Made by a program: the position numbers and the translations under genes
Part shown: one piece after another, positions 16,669-25,046 of the stretch
Layout: every line of letters begins with the position of its first letter
Position numbering within the stretch: position 1 is the first letter of the stretch
Origin: G963662265 sp963668545
Lineage (GTDB): Bacteria > Spirochaetota > Spirochaetia > CADAEX01
DNA length: 64,000 bases
Assembly (NCBI GenBank): GCA_963668545.1
Contig: OY764868.1
Location: forward strand, 1,240,001 to 1,304,000
Reading direction: 5' to 3'
The notes under the pieces: generated by a model
Seen by the model: the letters and a program-made list of their open reading frames with translations, nothing else
The model's database searches: none
Told to the model about the DNA's origin: nothing

Positions 16669-18594
16669 ATGAAATTTTCATATAAGCTCATTATTGTTCT
16701 GTTATCAATATCTCTTTCTTCTGTTGTTCTTTTCAGCATAGCCCATTACAACAGCAGTTCGAAATATATTCTGACTCTTGAGCAGAAAAACCTTTCTGAA
16801 AAAAGCCTTATAATTCAGAAGCAGATGGACCATTATCTGAATCAGTCTGCAAACTTTATTTTCGGTCTTGGTACAAACAGCAGAATACTTGAATTTCTTT
16901 GTGAAAAGGATTACAGGGACAACGGAGAGATCAACCGGCTACTCGACAGGATACAGGGGTTTAATTATGAAGAGTATTCAGCTATTTTCCTGATTGACAG
17001 GTCCGGATTCTGCAGGGCATCTACCGACAGAAGGTTTATAGGTACAGACTACAGCTTCAGAACATACTATCAGAATGTAATTGATAAACGAAATAATCTG
17101 TTTATATCGGATTATTCAATAGGACTTAAAAGCCTTGTACCGGGAATATTTTTTTCCATACCAATAGAAAATGACGACGGATTTTTTGCAGGAGTACTTG
17201 TTGTAAAGATAAGCGGTAACTACCTTCAGAAAAAGATTGATGAGCTTAATAATTTTGAAAAATCAAATCTTTTCAGTGATGAGGAAATAAGAAACATAAA
17301 ACTTTTTAAAAATATAAAAATCCCTGATCTGAATCCTGAAACTTTTATTATAAACCAGGACGGGATCATAATCATGCATCCCGATCCGGGACGCCTCTTT
17401 CACAGTATCACTCAACTTTCGCCGGAAACGGTAAAACGGCTTACAGAAAGCCAGCAGTTTCTCGGAAGGGAAATAACAAGCCTTGATGAAGCTGTTCTCG
17501 GCCGGCTTCACAGGGAAGCCCTTCTTTCACAGAAGCCTATGACATCTGTATACAGGAACCAGGAAGAGGCTAACTGGCATGTTCTTGCACTGGCCCCGCT
17601 TGAGAATAACAGATGGTGTATAGGGGTGAGCCTGAGTTACAGGGAATTTCTTTTATCTTCACATGATCTTCTTATAAAAACAGTGATTATCAGCATTATC
17701 ATACTGCTTGCAGTTCTTGCTGCAGCCCTGTATCTGACCAGGGTTATTACCCGTCCCATGAATAATCTTCTGAGAATAATTTCAGATGCAATGAACAAGA
17801 ACTGGAGTATAAGGTTTGAATCCGGCAACAATGACGAGTTCGCGTTTCTGGGTGAACGGTTTAACGAGCTTATGGATATTATTGAGGATTATTCCGTGAA
17901 TATGGAACAGCAGGTTAAGGAAAGAACAGAAGAGGTTATAAATTTACAGAAAGAGAATACACGCCTCAAAATTATGGAGGAAAAGGAACGTCTGTACAGG
18001 GACCTTCATGATTCCCTGGGCGCCAGGCTTACAAATATAAATATATGCAACAATGTTGCCAAATCAATCATTCACAGTGACCTGACACGTACAGAGGAAA
18101 TGCTTGTGAGGATTGATGCAAACTGTGAACAGGCTATTGAAGATATGAAAAACCTCCTCTCTGAAGGTGCTTCCGAGATGTTTAACGAGGAACTCCTGGG
18201 CCCTAAAATGGTAAAAAGGTTCAGAAGGAGGCTTTCTCTCCAGAATATCAAACTTAAAACAGATATACCGAAACGAAAGGATTTCCCTTTGCTGAGCAAG
18301 GATATTTATCATGAGCTGAACATGATTCTTGAAGAATTGATAACTAATGTGTTAAAACATGCACGGGCGGAAAAAATACAGCTCTCTGTGGAGTTCAGCG
18401 GGCAGTCAATGATTCTCTCTTTCTCTGATAACGGAATAGGCATGAGGGAAAACAGCAGAAACAGGGGTTACGGACTAGGAAATATTGAGAAACGTGCTGC
18501 CCGGCTGAACGCCGGGCTTACAGTTGAAACCATACCCGGCAGCGGAACTTCATATCAGATTAAAATACCTCTGAAGCAGTCAGGAGCTGAGTAG
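16669..18594 (+). CDS. Cache-HAMP sensor histidine kinase of the NarX/DesK (HisKA_3) type
   Basis: The 641-residue kinase has a first membrane helix (about 8-27), a large periplasmic Cache domain (about 30-320), a second helix (about 331-355), a HAMP domain (about 356-410), a coiled coil, a HisKA_3 dimerisation domain with phosphoacceptor His447 in RDLHDSLGARL, and a C-terminal HATPase (about 540-640) with SDNGIGM and GYGLGNIEKRA motifs. The frame opens at TTG 16648, but ATG 16669 starts the membrane helix properly. Its gene ends 4 bp before the NarL-type regulator, its evident partner. Neighbouring genes suggest sensing of a small organic acid imported by the TRAP transporter; this is inference. 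Confidence 0.9.
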   Translation: MKFSYKLIIVLLSISLSSVVLFSIAHYNSSSKYILTLEQKNLSEKSLIIQKQMDHYLNQSANFIFGLGTNSRILEFLCEKDYRDNGEINRLLDRIQGFNYEEYSAIFLIDRSGFCRASTDRRFIGTDYSFRTYYQNVIDKRNNLFISDYSIGLKSLVPGIFFSIPIENDDGFFAGVLVVKISGNYLQKKIDELNNFEKSNLFSDEEIRNIKLFKNIKIPDLNPETFIINQDGIIIMHPDPGRLFHSITQLSPETVKRLTESQQFLGREITSLDEAVLGRLHREALLSQKPMTSVYRNQEEANWHVLALAPLENNRWCIGVSLSYREFLLSSHDLLIKTVIISIIILLAVLAAALYLTRVITRPMNNLLRIISDAMNKNWSIRFESGNNDEFAFLGERFNELMDIIEDYSVNMEQQVKERTEEVINLQKENTRLKIMEEKERLYRDLHDSLGARLTNINICNNVAKSIIHSDLTRTEEMLVRIDANCEQAIEDMKNLLSEGASEMFNEELLGPKMVKRFRRRLSLQNIKLKTDIPKRKDFPLLSKDIYHELNMILEELITNVLKHARAEKIQLSVEFSGQSMILSFSDNGIGMRENSRNRGYGLGNIEKRAARLNAGLTVETIPGSGTSYQIKIPLKQSGAE

Positions 18595-18598
18595 TATA

Positions 18599-19249
18599 AT
18601 GGGTAAATATAAAAGATTGAAAATAGTGATAGTTGAGGATATCAAGGATGTCAGGGAGGGACTTAAATACTTCCTTTCCCTGGAACCGTCATTCTCTGTT
18701 TTAAAAACCTATGAGGAAGCGGAAGACCTTATAGCAGGTCTGAAGGGTGGATTGAAGCCTGATGTAATACTGATGGATATAGAGCTTCCGAAAATGAACG
18801 GAATAGACGCAACCCGTACAATTACACAGGACTTCCCTGAAACTGCAATCCTTATTCTCACAATATTTGAGGAGGAGGAAAAAATACTTGAAGCTCTCAG
18901 AAGCGGCGCAAAAGGATATATACTTAAAAACACAAAACCCCAGGAACTTATTGACCAGATAAAATGCCTTTCTGAAGGGGGTACTCCAATCAGCCCCTCT
19001 ATTGCAGGTACTCTTGTATCTGAAATCCAGAAAACTGCTCCTCCCGCCAAAAAGGATTATTTTCTTACAGCAAGGGAGAAACAGATACTTGAAGATATAA
19101 TTGAAGGGCATACAAGCCGTGAAATAGCGGACAAGTATTCCATATCAGCATCCACCGCGAAAAAACATATTCTTCATATCTACCAGAAACTCAATGTCAA
19201 ATCCAAAGTGGAAATAGTAAAGAAAGTAATAAACGAAAAGCTTCTCTGA
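18599..19249 (+). CDS. NarL/FixJ-type response regulator
   Basis: A 216-residue regulator: the receiver domain (about 8-125) has acidic residues in VEDIKD, phosphoacceptor Asp60 in VILMDIELPKMNG, a Thr in ILTIF and Lys in ILKNTKP. A LuxR-type helix-turn-helix (about 150-212) carries LTAREKQILEDIIEGHTSREIA and STAKKHILHIYQKLNV in consecutive parts. It is the cognate partner of the upstream kinase by adjacency (4 bp). The TRAP transporter genes lie immediately downstream in the same direction and are its most likely target, but no binding site was identified. Confidence 0.92.
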   Translation: MGKYKRLKIVIVEDIKDVREGLKYFLSLEPSFSVLKTYEEAEDLIAGLKGGLKPDVILMDIELPKMNGIDATRTITQDFPETAILILTIFEEEEKILEALRSGAKGYILKNTKPQELIDQIKCLSEGGTPISPSIAGTLVSEIQKTAPPAKKDYFLTAREKQILEDIIEGHTSREIADKYSISASTAKKHILHIYQKLNVKSKVEIVKKVINEKLL

Positions 19250-19258
19250 GATATTAGG

Positions 19259-19276
19259 ATGGGCCAAAAGGCCCAT
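19259..19276. terminator. Hairpin after the response regulator gene
   Basis: ATGGGCC and GGCCCAT form a perfect 7-bp stem with an AAAA loop 10 bp after the regulator stop codon. There is no adjacent U-tract on the plus strand, so it may protect the mRNA end or act as a weak terminator. Confidence 0.45.
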
Positions 19277-19387
19277 AAAATACTTCACCTTCCGTAAAAT
19301 AGTTCACTTTTTTACACCTTTGGGACAATTGCTGTCTCCAGTCTCCGGTGCTAGCATTATTCAAGATTTATACAAAAGGAGACAAAA

Positions 19388-19510
19388 ATGACAAGATTCA
19401 GCAAAATCTTCAATATTTTCTTTATTGTTGCTCTTGTGATTGCTGTGTTTAACGATGCTATGATAAATACAGATACGATTGATGGTATAATCAATAAGTT
19501 CTGTAAATAG
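19388..19510 (+). pseudogene. dctP: 5' fragment of dctP (signal peptide) cut off by the IS110 element
   Basis: AGGAG at 19378-19382 precedes an ATG that opens a 40-codon frame: MTRFSKIFNIFFIVALVIAV, then NDA, then unrelated residues to a stop at 19508-19510. The first 24 codons are a typical signal peptide: basic start and a hydrophobic core. Codon 24 is GCT (19457-19459). The downstream dctP body also has GCT in frame (20803-20805). Joining there gives a continuous protein running NDA-PCSGSSEADK into the DctP fold. The native start and ribosome-binding site of the TRAP binding protein therefore lie here, 1.3 kb from the rest of the gene. Codons 25-40 are IS sequence. Confidence 0.82.
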
Positions 19511-19623
19511 AACGAATGATGGCTGCCGCGGGGCTGGGACATTTATGATCCCGTACTAACGATTAGCAGCCACCAATCGTATCTGAATATTGGGGAAGCC
19601 TCTACACTTACCCCGTATAGACG
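19511..19623 (+). ncRNA. Putative bridge RNA of the IS110 element
   Basis: In IS110 elements the 5' non-coding end encodes a bridge RNA with a target loop and a donor loop. Here one stem is TGGCTGC (19520-19526) with GCAGCCA (19566-19572), enclosed by ACGA/TCGT (19512-19515, 19577-19580), and containing an inner GGGA/TCCC hairpin. A second hairpin is GGGG (19592-19595) with CCCC (19611-19614). TAACGAT at 19557-19563 equals the target flank at 19450-19456, next to the core. ATAGACG at 19617-19623 equals the element's right end at 20797-20803, also next to the core. Order (target match first, donor match second) fits the known layout. The exact ends of the RNA are unknown. Confidence 0.65.
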
Positions 19624-19675
19624 TATGATTATTATACCTTCACTTTTTGCAGAACACAATAAAAGGGGGAATAAT

Positions 19676-20788
19676 ATGCAGTTTATCGGTATTGATTTAC
19701 ATACTAACTGTTTTACAGCCTGTTTTCTTAATGAAACAGGAGCAAAATCAATTTATTCTTTCAGTATAAATTCTGAAGGGATTTCAAGCTTTCTGAATAA
19801 AGTTGATAATAATTCATATGCTATCGTTGAGGCTACAATCAATTCCTTTTGCTTTGTAAATCTCATTAAATCAGATGTAAAGCAGATCATAGTCGCTAAT
19901 ACTTTTGAACTAAAAACAATATCATTTACAAATAAAAAAACAGATAAAGTAGATGCTTATAAACTAGCAAGAGTAATTAAATCTCAAATATTAAGTGGAG
20001 AAGAACAGATTCATCCTGTTGTTATTCCACCAATGCATATCCAGAATTTAAGATCACTTTTTACAACTTACAGGTTAGAAAGAAAGCAGGTAATTTCTGT
20101 TAAAAATAGAATACATTCGCTATTAAAACAGAATTTATATCCTTTTACAAAAGAATATATCTTTGGTGTGAAATCAAGAAAAATAATCAGGAATTTATGC
20201 AGTGAGAATCCTGTTTTGCATTTTCAGATAAATTTGTTAATGGATCAACTGGAAAGTATTGAGCAACAAATAAAAACTCTTAAGGAGCGAATATTATTAG
20301 AAGGAGCTGTATATATTAAAGAGATTAATATTCTTACAAGTATGAGAGGATTAAGTGTTTTCACAGCAATAGCAATTATTTCAGATATTATTACTGTCAG
20401 GAGATTTCAAAATAGTAAAAAGTTTTCATCTTATTTGAGAAGCACTCCTCGTGTTGAGAGTTCAAATGAAAAAACAATAATAAAAAGTACCAATAAATCA
20501 GGGAGGAAAGTGGCAATAACTCTTTTAAGCCAGGGATTAAATCATTTCCGAGATAATAATCCAAATATTCGAAGATGGCATGATCGATTAAGGGTCTATA
20601 AAAAACCTGGCATTGTACGTATGGGATTATGCAGGAGAGTGATAACAGAAATTTATCAAATGCTTAAAAAAGAAGAATATCATTATTTCAGGGATCCGGA
20701 AAATCATAAAAAAAAGATGGTAGAATATATAAAACTTCTTGTTAAAAATGGTATAGAAATTCCAACAAATATTGATATTGCGGCTTGA
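19676..20788 (+). CDS. IS110-family transposase (DEDD recombinase)
   Basis: The 370-residue protein starts MQFIGIDLHTN, giving the first Asp of the RuvC-like DEDD fold. It continues with a Glu in AIVEATINS near residue 60 and the diagnostic KTDKVDAYKLAR motif near 100. A coiled-coil middle region (about 180-235) precedes the C-terminal Tnp domain with SMRGLSVFTAIAIISDI and a Ser-rich STPRVESS/KSTNKSGRK area that should supply the catalytic serine. AGGGGG lies 7 bp before the ATG at 19676; the frame is open back to 19625. No frameshift or internal stop is present, so the enzyme is probably active. Confidence 0.92.
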   Translation: MQFIGIDLHTNCFTACFLNETGAKSIYSFSINSEGISSFLNKVDNNSYAIVEATINSFCFVNLIKSDVKQIIVANTFELKTISFTNKKTDKVDAYKLARVIKSQILSGEEQIHPVVIPPMHIQNLRSLFTTYRLERKQVISVKNRIHSLLKQNLYPFTKEYIFGVKSRKIIRNLCSENPVLHFQINLLMDQLESIEQQIKTLKERILLEGAVYIKEINILTSMRGLSVFTAIAIISDIITVRRFQNSKKFSSYLRSTPRVESSNEKTIIKSTNKSGRKVAITLLSQGLNHFRDNNPNIRRWHDRLRVYKKPGIVRMGLCRRVITEIYQMLKKEEYHYFRDPENHKKKMVEYIKLLVKNGIEIPTNIDIAA

Positions 20789-21744
20789 TTTTTCTCATAG
20801 ACGCTCCGTGCAGCGGAAGCAGCGAAGCCGACAAAGATAAGGTATATGAATTAAAACTGGGGCATGTTGCAGAGCCTGATAATCCCTATGCTCTCGGGGC
20901 TACCAGACTGGCCGAACTCATGGAAGAACGTACCGGCGGCAAGGTTAAAATAAGTATTTTTCCCAGCAGCCAGCTTGGTGATCAGGAAAAACTTATTGAA
21001 AGCCTTGTTTTCGGAAGTATTGACTTTGCAATGACAACAACCGCAGTACTGGGGCAGTTTGAACCCAACCTTCTTGTATTCGGTTATCCCTACATGTTTG
21101 AAACAAGGGACCACGCATACAAAGCACTTGATACAGTCGGAATAGAAGTTGGTAAAAACCTTGAAAACAAAGGGGTGAAAATACTTGGTTTTTATGAAAA
21201 CGGAATAAGGCACATGATAAACAACAAGGTTCCTATCAAAAAACCGGAAGATATGAAAGGTCTTAAAATGCGTGTTATGACAACCCCTGTTTATGTGGAA
21301 CTGATGAAATCACTGGGTGCTGATCCTACACCCATGTCTTTCGGAGAAGTATATTCCGCCTGTTCAACCGGTACTGTTGACGGCCTTGAAGTGCCTGCTG
21401 TTCATATCTGGCAGAAGAGGTTTTTTGAGGTTAACAGATATGTTTCGCTTACAGGTCATACATATGAATCAGAACCTCTTACAATGTCAATGAAGACATG
21501 GGAAAAACTTCCTGAAGAATACAGAACCATTCTTCTTGAATCAGTTAAGGAATCCCTTGACTATGCCAGACAGCTTGCAAGGGAGCAGGAAGCAGGGTTC
21601 TTTAAAAGTATTGTTGATTCAGGAAAAACAGTGATTATTGAAGTCGACAGATCCCTGTTTGCCGAAGAAACAAAACTGGTGTGGGACAAGCTTGCTACAA
21701 AAGAAAGTCCTGCTCTGATTGAAAAAATACAGAACCTTCGCTGA
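20785..21744 (+). pseudogene. dctP: TRAP transporter substrate-binding protein DctP, body separated from its start by IS110
   Basis: From codon GCT at 20803 the sequence encodes a complete mature DctP-type solute-binding protein of about 310 residues. It has the opening LKLGHVAEPDNPYALGA strand, PSSQLGD, and the conserved Arg motif GLKMRVMTTPVYVE used to bind the substrate carboxylate. The in-frame TTG at 20785 lies in the IS right end and has no ribosome-binding site, and no signal peptide is present, so the exported protein cannot be made normally. dctQ and dctM follow intact. The insertion probably abolishes uptake unless the element excises. The ligand is likely an organic or sugar acid, by family. 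Confidence 0.85.
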
Positions 21745-21767
21745 TAAATAAGGGGAACAGGAATTAG

Positions 21768-22286
21768 ATGAATGCTAAAATAATAAGAAACATTGAAAAG
21801 ATCAATTTTGTACTTGAAAAAGTTTCTATATTTTTAATGCTGTTCCTGCTGTTTCTTACATTTGCCAATGTTGTGGGGCGGTATGTTTTTTCCCGCTCCA
21901 TATTTTTTGCAGATGAAATGGCCAGGTTCATATTTGTTTGGATTGTTTTCCTTGGAATAGCAAAAATTGTAAAGGACAAAAGACAGGTAGCTGTGACATT
22001 GCTGAGCGACAGGCTGTCTGATAAAAAAAGCGGCTTTGTGCTTGAAAGCTTTATAGCGTTATGCGGACTTGTTTTTCTTATCATTGTTTTTTTGGGAGGA
22101 ATCAAGCTTTCAAGGACAATGATGTTTTACAGCAGCGCGGCGCTTACAATTCCCATGGGAATTGTTTATCTGGCAATACCCATAGGGTCAGGACTTACAG
22201 TAGTCTTTCATGTGCTTAACTATATTGAGACAGTTCTTGAATTCATTGAAAAGCGGAAAGCTCTAAAACCGGAGGCCCTCAAATGA
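21768..22286 (+). CDS. dctQ: TRAP transporter small permease DctQ
   Basis: The 172-residue membrane protein has four hydrophobic helices at about residues 18-38, 50-72, 88-110 and 125-150. The family pattern FANVVGRYVFSRSIFFADEMARFIFVW spans helices 1-2. It forms the membrane complex with DctM. It begins 23 bp after dctP and its last codons overlap the dctM ATG (ATGA), so the two permease genes are translationally coupled. Transcription may now depend on a promoter in or after the IS, because the original start region is 2 kb upstream. Confidence 0.9.
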   Translation: MNAKIIRNIEKINFVLEKVSIFLMLFLLFLTFANVVGRYVFSRSIFFADEMARFIFVWIVFLGIAKIVKDKRQVAVTLLSDRLSDKKSGFVLESFIALCGLVFLIIVFLGGIKLSRTMMFYSSAALTIPMGIVYLAIPIGSGLTVVFHVLNYIETVLEFIEKRKALKPEALK

Positions 22287-23560
22287 CATATTTTATTTTT
22301 TTCGGGATTCTCCTGAGTTTTATTTTTATCGGGGTGCCTATAGCATATGCGCTGGGGCTCTCTACAGTATATCTCCTTATTACAGAACTGGAGGTCCCAC
22401 TTGTCCTGATAGCCCAGAACATGTTTTCTGCAACCAATTCCTATGAATTTCTTGCCATACCCTTTTTCATGCTGGCTGGGGCTTTCATGTCCCACGGAGG
22501 AGTTACTAAAAACCTTATAAATTTTTCACAGTCTCTTGTCGGTCACTACAGGGGTGGACTTGCCCAGGTTGTTGCTGTTTCGGGAATATTTTTCGGAGCA
22601 ATTTCAGGGTCTGCCGCGGCAGTTACTGCAGCTATAGGCGCGATAATGATTGATGTGATGGAGAAAAAGGGTTATTCAAGACCTTTCACCGCAGCTGTTG
22701 TTGCGGCAGGTGGAATGGTTGGAATTGTAATACCTCCGAGTATCACCCTTGTTGTTTACGGGGTCATTGCGGGAGTTTCCATAGGAGACCTTTTTCTTGG
22801 AGGTTTCGGCCCGGGAGTGATGTACGGGCTTTCCATGCTTGTTTTGAGCTATTTTATCTGCCGCAAACACGGATGGGGCGGGGAAGGTTCCTTCAGCTGG
22901 AAAAATATCGGAAAGAGTTTTATCGGAAGTTTCTGGGCACTTTTAATGCCTGTCATTATACTGGGCGGCATATACGGAGGTATTTTCACCCCTACAGAAG
23001 CTGCCGCAGTTGCTTCAATTTATGCCCTTTTTGTCGGGTTTTTTATCTACAGGGAACTTAAAATAAAGGACCTTCCAAAAATTGTTGCCCAGGCTATCTA
23101 CGGAACAGTTGTTATAATGTTTATTGTCGCAGCTGCAAAAGTATTCGGATATGCCATTACTTCTGCACAGATCCCCCACAAGCTTGGTATGTGGATAACA
23201 ACAGTTGCACCTAATAAATATGTTTTCCTGATTTTTGTAAATATAATACTTCTTATGCTGGGAACACTGGTCAATCCTTCCGCAGCAGTTGTTATACTTA
23301 CACCTATTCTCTATCCTGTTGCGATGGAATTCGGCATAGATCCGGTATTCTTCGGTGTACTGATGATCTGTAACCTTGCAATAGGCAATATTACTCCGCC
23401 TGTAGGACTTGACCTTTTTGTTGTAAGCGCTGTTACCAAACTGAGCATTGATAAAATCGCAAAAGCGATCTATCCCTACATTATCATACTTGTCATGCAG
23501 GTGTTTGTTTTCACATTCTTCCCGCAGATAATTACATTTCTTCCAAACCTGTTTAAATAA
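22283..23560 (+). CDS. dctM: TRAP transporter large permease DctM
   Basis: The 425-residue protein has about 12 hydrophobic segments and the typical DctM sequence pattern: FFMLAGAFMSHGG near 60, SGSAAAVTAAIGAIMI near 110, GIVIPPSITLVVYGV near 145, and a C-terminal GNITPPVGLDLFV motif near 370. These segments form the sodium-coupled transport domain for a C4-dicarboxylate or related acid. It is coupled to dctQ by a 4-bp overlap and followed by a clear terminator, so dctPQM form one operon. Confidence 0.93.
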   Translation: MTYFIFFGILLSFIFIGVPIAYALGLSTVYLLITELEVPLVLIAQNMFSATNSYEFLAIPFFMLAGAFMSHGGVTKNLINFSQSLVGHYRGGLAQVVAVSGIFFGAISGSAAAVTAAIGAIMIDVMEKKGYSRPFTAAVVAAGGMVGIVIPPSITLVVYGVIAGVSIGDLFLGGFGPGVMYGLSMLVLSYFICRKHGWGGEGSFSWKNIGKSFIGSFWALLMPVIILGGIYGGIFTPTEAAAVASIYALFVGFFIYRELKIKDLPKIVAQAIYGTVVIMFIVAAAKVFGYAITSAQIPHKLGMWITTVAPNKYVFLIFVNIILLMLGTLVNPSAAVVILTPILYPVAMEFGIDPVFFGVLMICNLAIGNITPPVGLDLFVVSAVTKLSIDKIAKAIYPYIIILVMQVFVFTFFPQIITFLPNLFK

Positions 23561-23567
23561 ATAGCAT

Positions 23568-23597
23568 GGGGTTTTTCTGAAAAGGAAAACCCCTTTT
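23568..23597 (+). terminator. Intrinsic terminator after dctM
   Basis: GGGGTTTT (23568-23575) and AAAACCCC (23586-23593) form a perfect 8-bp stem with a 10-base loop, followed by TTTT, 8 bp after the dctM stop codon. Confidence 0.8.
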
Positions 23598-23688
23598 GAA
23601 TAATCAGAAATATTCCTCCTGCAGAAAATAAAAAGATATATTATAATTACTCAGCAGCTGCATAAAATATCAAAAAGGGGGAAGTTTT

Positions 23689-24978
23689 ATGAATCCTGAT
23701 AAAATAAACAAGTGGAAGGATGAAATGGCTTTTCATCTGGAAAAGGAGCTTCTTCCCTTCTGGAAGGAAAGATGCCTTGATGCAGTTAACGGAGGATATA
23801 TTACTCAGTTTGATACAGATGGTAATGATACCGGCTGTGATGAAAAATCACTTCTTGCCCATATGAGAACTGTATATTCACTTTCAATTGCCCATAAAAA
23901 TGGTTTTGATAAAGACAATGTCTGTCTCAAACTTGCACAGGAGGGGGTATCTTTTGCTGTTAGAAATTACTGGGACAAGGAATACGGCGGTTTTTACTGG
24001 CTTTTCAACAGGAAAAATGAGATTCTGATTGATAAAAAAATTATATACGGATTAAGTTTTGCAATATATGCTCTTTCCACATATACAATTGTTTCAGGTG
24101 ACAGAATCGGTCTTGAGTATGCAGAAAAATGTTTTGACCTTCTGCAGATAAACTGTACAGATACATTTGATGGCGGATACTGGGAAATGTTTAACCGTGA
24201 CTGGACACTATGCTCTCCCGGCAGCGGCGGAGGTGACAGGAAAACCCTTGATGTACATATGCATCTTATGGAAGCTTTTACTTCTCTTTACGAATGCAGC
24301 GGAAAGGAGCTTCACAGGCGGAAGCTCCTGGAGATTATTGATATTCTTGTTAAAAGAATCATGCATCCTGAATACGGAAGCGGAATACCTCAGTTTTACA
24401 GGGACTGGAGCGTTGCTCCCCAGATCAAGTTTGACATTATATGGGGATGGGACAGGTTTAAAGGAGAAAAGCAGGAAAAGGAAAATGTTTTTGATAATAC
24501 ATCATACGGACATAATGTAGAATTTTTCTGGCTGCTTATTGATGCATTGAGAATTCTGGATGAAGACCTCCATAAATACGATGATATTTTCGTTAAAATT
24601 CTGACTACAGCTGTAAATACGGGAATTGACAGGGAATACGGCGGTGTTTATGTGGAAGGTTCTCATGACGGAACAAAGGTTTATGACAAGTGCAAGGAAT
24701 TCTGGCAGCAGGCTGAATTTCTTACAGGAATGCTTGATGCCTATCTTTTATACAGTGATGAAAAATACCTTGATGCATATGAAAATATACATGGCTTTGT
24801 GATGAAGCATATGATCAAGCATGAAGTGGGTGAGTGGTGGCCTCTTCTGGAAAGAGAAGGTAAACCTGTATGGACACATATGAGCCATTCCTGGAAGGTT
24901 AATTATCATACAATCAGGGCTGCTGTGCTTTCAATCGACAGGCTTGAGAGGATTTTGAAAAATCAGAAAATATCATAA
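23689..24978 (+). CDS. AGE-family epimerase/isomerase (cellobiose 2-epimerase-like)
   Basis: The 429-residue protein has the alpha6/alpha6 barrel pattern of the N-acylglucosamine 2-epimerase family. Motifs include RTVYSLSIAH near residue 64, KTLDVHMHLMEAFTSLY near 185, TSYGHNVEFFWLL near 275 and SWKVNYHTIRA near 403, which hold the conserved Arg and His residues used for proton transfer. The length and these motifs are closest to cellobiose 2-epimerases, which also act on free sugars, rather than to renin-binding-protein epimerases. AAGGGGGAAG precedes the ATG. It faces the LacI-regulated sugar locus and may feed a 2-epimerised sugar into it; this is inferred from position. Confidence 0.88.
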   Translation: MNPDKINKWKDEMAFHLEKELLPFWKERCLDAVNGGYITQFDTDGNDTGCDEKSLLAHMRTVYSLSIAHKNGFDKDNVCLKLAQEGVSFAVRNYWDKEYGGFYWLFNRKNEILIDKKIIYGLSFAIYALSTYTIVSGDRIGLEYAEKCFDLLQINCTDTFDGGYWEMFNRDWTLCSPGSGGGDRKTLDVHMHLMEAFTSLYECSGKELHRRKLLEIIDILVKRIMHPEYGSGIPQFYRDWSVAPQIKFDIIWGWDRFKGEKQEKENVFDNTSYGHNVEFFWLLIDALRILDEDLHKYDDIFVKILTTAVNTGIDREYGGVYVEGSHDGTKVYDKCKEFWQQAEFLTGMLDAYLLYSDEKYLDAYENIHGFVMKHMIKHEVGEWWPLLEREGKPVWTHMSHSWKVNYHTIRAAVLSIDRLERILKNQKIS

Positions 24979-25046
24979 TACAGAAGCGGTTAAGACAGGA
25001 TAAACCTGAAACGGACCTGTTTCCTTAACAGCTCTGAAGCCAGGCT

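Larger units (their letters stand above)
19460..20805 (+). mobile_element. IS110-family insertion sequence, 1346 bp, inside dctP
   Basis: The element is bounded by the same bases (GCT) at 19457-19459 and 20803-20805; by IS110-family behaviour the core is probably the CT dinucleotide. It has no terminal inverted repeats and no longer target duplication, as expected of the family. It holds one transposase gene, about 215 bp of structured 5' non-coding DNA and only 17 bp after the transposase stop. The long 5' end places it in the IS110 rather than the IS1111 group. Boundaries were set by the in-frame repair of dctP, which supports them independently of any database. Confidence 0.85.

Noticed and set aside
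19315..19335. Possible sigma-54 promoter (TGGGACAATTGCTG) before dctP
   Set aside because: The spacing between GG and GC is too short for the -24/-12 consensus.
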